Below are positions 61,602-64,000 of a stretch of DNA of 64,000 nucleotides, in pieces. Source of the stretch: Spongiibacter thalassae (GTDB lineage Bacteria; Pseudomonadota; Gammaproteobacteria; Pseudomonadales; Spongiibacteraceae); the NCBI RefSeq assembly GCF_012272835.1, contig NZ_JAAWWK010000003.1, forward strand, positions 248,001 through 312,000, read 5' to 3'. The translations under genes were made by a program, and so were the position numbers. Numbering within the stretch: the first letter of the stretch is position 1; every line of letters begins with the position of its first letter. The notes under the pieces are model-generated. The model was not told the DNA's origin. It made no database searches and was given only the letters and a program-made list of their open reading frames with translations.

Positions 61602-64000
61602 GTGGATACCGCAACAACTTCCCAGCGTGAACTGCTAGCCCGGGCGGCCCGCCATACCCTGACTGATGACGAGGTTCTGGCTCTGGCCGACTGCGAGGAT
61701 ACCGCCGCAATGGCGACTGTTGCCAGCGCCTTGCGCGATGAGGGCTTTGGTGCAACGGTGACCTATTCCCGTAAACTTTTTCTACCCCTCACCCAGCTGT
61801 GTCGCGATGTTTGTCATTACTGCACCTTCGCCAAAACCCCGAAAAAACTCGGCGCTGCGTACATGACTGTTGAGCAGGTGCTGGAGCAGGTGAGGGAAGG
61901 GGAACGCCTGGGTTGCAAGGAGGCATTGTTTACGCTGGGTGAACGGCCAGAGCGGCGTTATCGTGCGGCCCGTGAGGCGCTGGAGCAAATGGGTTTCACT
62001 TCGACGCTGGAATATCTTGCCCATGTCGCTGGTCGAGTGCTGGCGGAAACCAGTGTGCTGCCCCATATCAACGCGGGATGTATGACCGATGAGGAAATCG
62101 CCCTGTTGCGTCCGGTATCAGCGTCGATGGGTATCATGCTGGAAACCGCCAGCGACCGCCTTGGCGAAAAGGGCATGCCCCACTATGGCTCGCCGGATAA
62201 AGTTCCGGCGCGACGGCTGGAAACCATAGATCGGGCCGGTGCGGCGGCGGTGCCCTTTACCTCGGGTATTTTGATCGGCATTGGTGAAACCCGCCGAGAG
62301 CGGGTTGAATCGCTGCTGGCCCTGCGTCAACTGCAGCAGCGTCACGGTCATTTGCAGGAAATCATTATTCAGAACTTTCGGGCAAAGCCGGGTACTCAAA
62401 TGGCCGAATCGCCCGAGCCGGATCTGCAAGAACTGGTGTGGACGATTGCCATTGCGCGGCTGATTTTCGGTGCGCGAATGAGCCTTCAGGCACCGCCGAA
62501 CCTGAGCCCGGGTGTGCTGCCACAATTAATTGCCGCAGGTATTAACGATTGGGGCGGGGTATCACCGATGACCCCGGACTACGTTAATCCCGAGGCGCCG
62601 TGGCCTGAGGTGGAGCGTCTGACCCGGGAAACCGCCCAGTGCGGCAAGTTCCTGCATCAGCGCTTGACGGTTTACCCCCGCTACGTGAGAGATAGCGCCA
62701 CCTGGCTTGCGCCCGAGGTGCGCTCACGGGTGCTTGCCCATTGCGACGGCGAAGGTATGCCCCGGGAAGATAGCTGGCTTACCGGCTCCGGGCGGGGCTT
62801 GCCGAACCGTGACCGGGAATGGCTTGAGCGGGCAGGGCAGCTTTCTGCCCCTTTGAATATCAGCCCAGCGATTGCCACTGTCCTCGACCGGGCCAGCTCG
62901 GTGCAGGGTGCCAATGAGCTGTCGGTGGCGGATATTGAAGTGCTGTTCAGCGCCAGGAATGATGACTTCGCTGCAGTGTGTCGTGCAGCAGACCAGCTCC
63001 GGCAACAGCGCTGTGGTGAGACAGTCAGCTACGTGGTCAACCGCAATATCAATTACACCAACGTGTGCTACTTCAAGTGCCAGTTTTGCGCCTTCTCCAA
63101 GGGTAAGCTGAGCGAGAATTTGCGCGGCCGCCCCTATGACCTCAGCGCTGAGGAAATCTCCCGCCGTGCCTGCGAAGCCTGGGAGCGGGGCGCCAGTGAA
63201 TTATGTCTACAGGGCGGAATTCACCCGGAATATACCGGCCAGACCTATCTGGATATTGTACACACTCTGCGCAGGGCAACCCCGGGTGCCCATATTCACG
63301 CCTTCTCCCCGCTTGAAGTCTGGCAGGGCGCACAGACACTGGGGGTCACACTGGCGGAGTTTCTCCAGCGCCTGAAAGCCGCGGGACTGGATTCCATGCC
63401 CGGTACCGCTGCCGAGATACTGGACGACACCGTGCGCGCGGAGTTATGCCCGGACAAAATCAATACCGCCCAGTGGCTGGAGGTGATGGAGGCCAGCCAC
63501 CGTGTGGGGTTGCGCACGACGGCGACAATTATGTTCGGCCACATTGACAATTATCAGAGCTGGGCGCGCCACCTGGTGTCAATCCGCGATTTACAGCGCC
63601 GTACAGGCGGTTTTACCGAATTTGTGCCGCTGCCCTTCGTTGCCAGCGAATCGCCGATTTATCTCAAGGGCAGGGCACGGCGCGGCCCGACCCTGCGCGA
63701 AGCGTTGCTGATGCACGCGGTGGCGCGGCTGGTATTTCACGGCACCATCGACAATATTCAGGCCTCCTGGGTAAAAATGGGGGTGGAAGGCGTGCAAGCT
63801 TGTCTTCATGCCGGGGCCAATGATGTCGGCGGCACGTTGATGAATGAAACCATAACCCGTGCAGCGGGTGCGCAGCACGGGCAGGAAATGAGCCCGCAGG
63901 CCTTTGAACAGTTAATTACTGCGGCTGGACGGCGGGCCCGGCCCCGCAACACCTTGTACGGCGACGCTGATCCTGCACAATTGCGCCGGGCGCGCCAGGC
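61602..64000 (+). CDS. fbiC: Bifunctional FO synthase (CofG-CofH fusion, FbiC), partial at window end
   Basis: This frame starts at GTG 61602 (AAAGAGAG upstream) and is still open at 64000, after 799 codons. It joins two radical SAM domains that make FO from tyrosine and the flavin precursor. The CofG half has its cluster motif at C67, C71 and C74 (CRDVCHYC). The CofH half has C489, C493 and C496 (CYFKCQFC). Supporting segments are NINYTNVCYFKCQFCAFSK, ELCLQGGIHPEY, GHIDNYQSWARHL and NDVGGTLMNETITRAAG. Fused FbiC is usual in actinobacteria, while archaea and cyanobacteria often have separate genes. Most of the protein is in view; only the last few residues are missing. Confidence 0.94.
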   Translation, partial: MDTATTSQRELLARAARHTLTDDEVLALADCEDTAAMATVASALRDEGFGATVTYSRKLFLPLTQLCRDVCHYCTFAKTPKKLGAAYMTVEQVLEQVREGERLGCKEALFTLGERPERRYRAAREALEQMGFTSTLEYLAHVAGRVLAETSVLPHINAGCMTDEEIALLRPVSASMGIMLETASDRLGEKGMPHYGSPDKVPARRLETIDRAGAAAVPFTSGILIGIGETRRERVESLLALRQLQQRHGHLQEIIIQNFRAKPGTQMAESPEPDLQELVWTIAIARLIFGARMSLQAPPNLSPGVLPQLIAAGINDWGGVSPMTPDYVNPEAPWPEVERLTRETAQCGKFLHQRLTVYPRYVRDSATWLAPEVRSRVLAHCDGEGMPREDSWLTGSGRGLPNRDREWLERAGQLSAPLNISPAIATVLDRASSVQGANELSVADIEVLFSARNDDFAAVCRAADQLRQQRCGETVSYVVNRNINYTNVCYFKCQFCAFSKGKLSENLRGRPYDLSAEEISRRACEAWERGASELCLQGGIHPEYTGQTYLDIVHTLRRATPGAHIHAFSPLEVWQGAQTLGVTLAEFLQRLKAAGLDSMPGTAAEILDDTVRAELCPDKINTAQWLEVMEASHRVGLRTTATIMFGHIDNYQSWARHLVSIRDLQRRTGGFTEFVPLPFVASESPIYLKGRARRGPTLREALLMHAVARLVFHGTIDNIQASWVKMGVEGVQACLHAGANDVGGTLMNETITRAAGAQHGQEMSPQAFEQLITAAGRRARPRNTLYGDADPAQLRRARQ

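Noticed and set aside
1-64000. CRISPR arrays, tRNA/rRNA genes, insertion sequences and prophage genes
   Set aside because: Read through on both strands without finding regular repeat arrays, cloverleaf sequences, transposases or phage genes.

Overview
The window looks like a chromosomal segment of a free-living, probably marine, gammaproteobacterium, most likely of the Cellvibrionales type (for example Spongiibacteraceae relatives). The evidence is gene content only: a soluble transhydrogenase SthA, a PA3496-family small protein, a BepA-type M48 protease, Vibrio-like PomA/PomB stators, a homodimeric AceE, an N-fused FabG and a proteobacterial steroid-degradation set. No rRNA, tRNA, CRISPR array, insertion sequence or prophage was recognised. 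Start codons other than ATG are common (GTG or TTG for the LpxH-family gene, sthA, nadA, aceF, pomA, pomB, fbiC and others).

Layout. (1) 1-3200: tail of a sensor kinase overlapping a receiver protein, then an LpxH-family phosphoesterase and an OlsF-like acyltransferase/GNAT fusion (aminolipid synthesis). (2) 3447-7728, minus strand: a probable operon of methyltransferase, PAP2 phosphatase, MJ1255/VC2487-family glycosyltransferase, M14 peptidase and alpha/beta hydrolase. (3) 7871-10609: sthA, a PA3496-family protein behind a promoter with an operator-like palindrome, and a DUF3014 protein. (4) 10709-15686: MaoC / AraC regulator / FabG4 / thiolase, resembling the mycobacterial htdX-fabG4-fadA2 arrangement. 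(5) 15727-18000: Kazal-like lipoprotein, dps, membrane diguanylate cyclase. (6) 18195-22532: four genes overlapping stop to start: a VTT-membrane/flavin disulfide reductase fusion, two glycosyltransferases of the families named for arsenosugars, and a sterol-desaturase-family oxygenase. (7) 22697-35100: TetR regulator, nadA, bepA, TusA-like, AI-2E-family transporter, M16 lipoprotein protease, aceE-aceF. (8) 35458-41481: two circularly permuted ATP-grasp/alpha-E units, one split and one fused, plus a transglutaminase. (9) 41720-53997: steroid ring-degradation genes (hsaD, E, G, F, a LuxR regulator, kshA, hsaC, hsaA), interrupted by an Ada-like gene and two tandem GAF/degenerate-GGDEF genes, one carrying a frameshift. 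(10) 54253-57412: pomA-pomB and pykA. (11) 57437-64000: an SDR divergent from an apparent coenzyme F420 operon (F420:NADPH oxidoreductase, cofE, cofD, cofC and a fused cofG-cofH/fbiC that runs off the end).

How the parts fit. In region 9, KshA opens steroid ring B, HsaA hydroxylates and HsaC cleaves ring A, HsaD hydrolyses the cleaved product, and HsaE, HsaF and HsaG turn the five-carbon piece into pyruvate and an acyl-CoA. Region 11 should make and reduce the deazaflavin F420, a cofactor that is uncommon in Gammaproteobacteria. It lies about 4.4 kb from the steroid genes, with the flagellar stator genes and pykA between, and no obvious F420-using catabolic enzyme is in the window. The most attractive leads are the F420 operon and its missing reductase domain, the CCC-TAA frameshift in the GAF gene, the duplicated ATP-grasp/alpha-E/transglutaminase cluster without its usual Anbu peptidase, and the VTT-reductase/glycosyltransferase operon.
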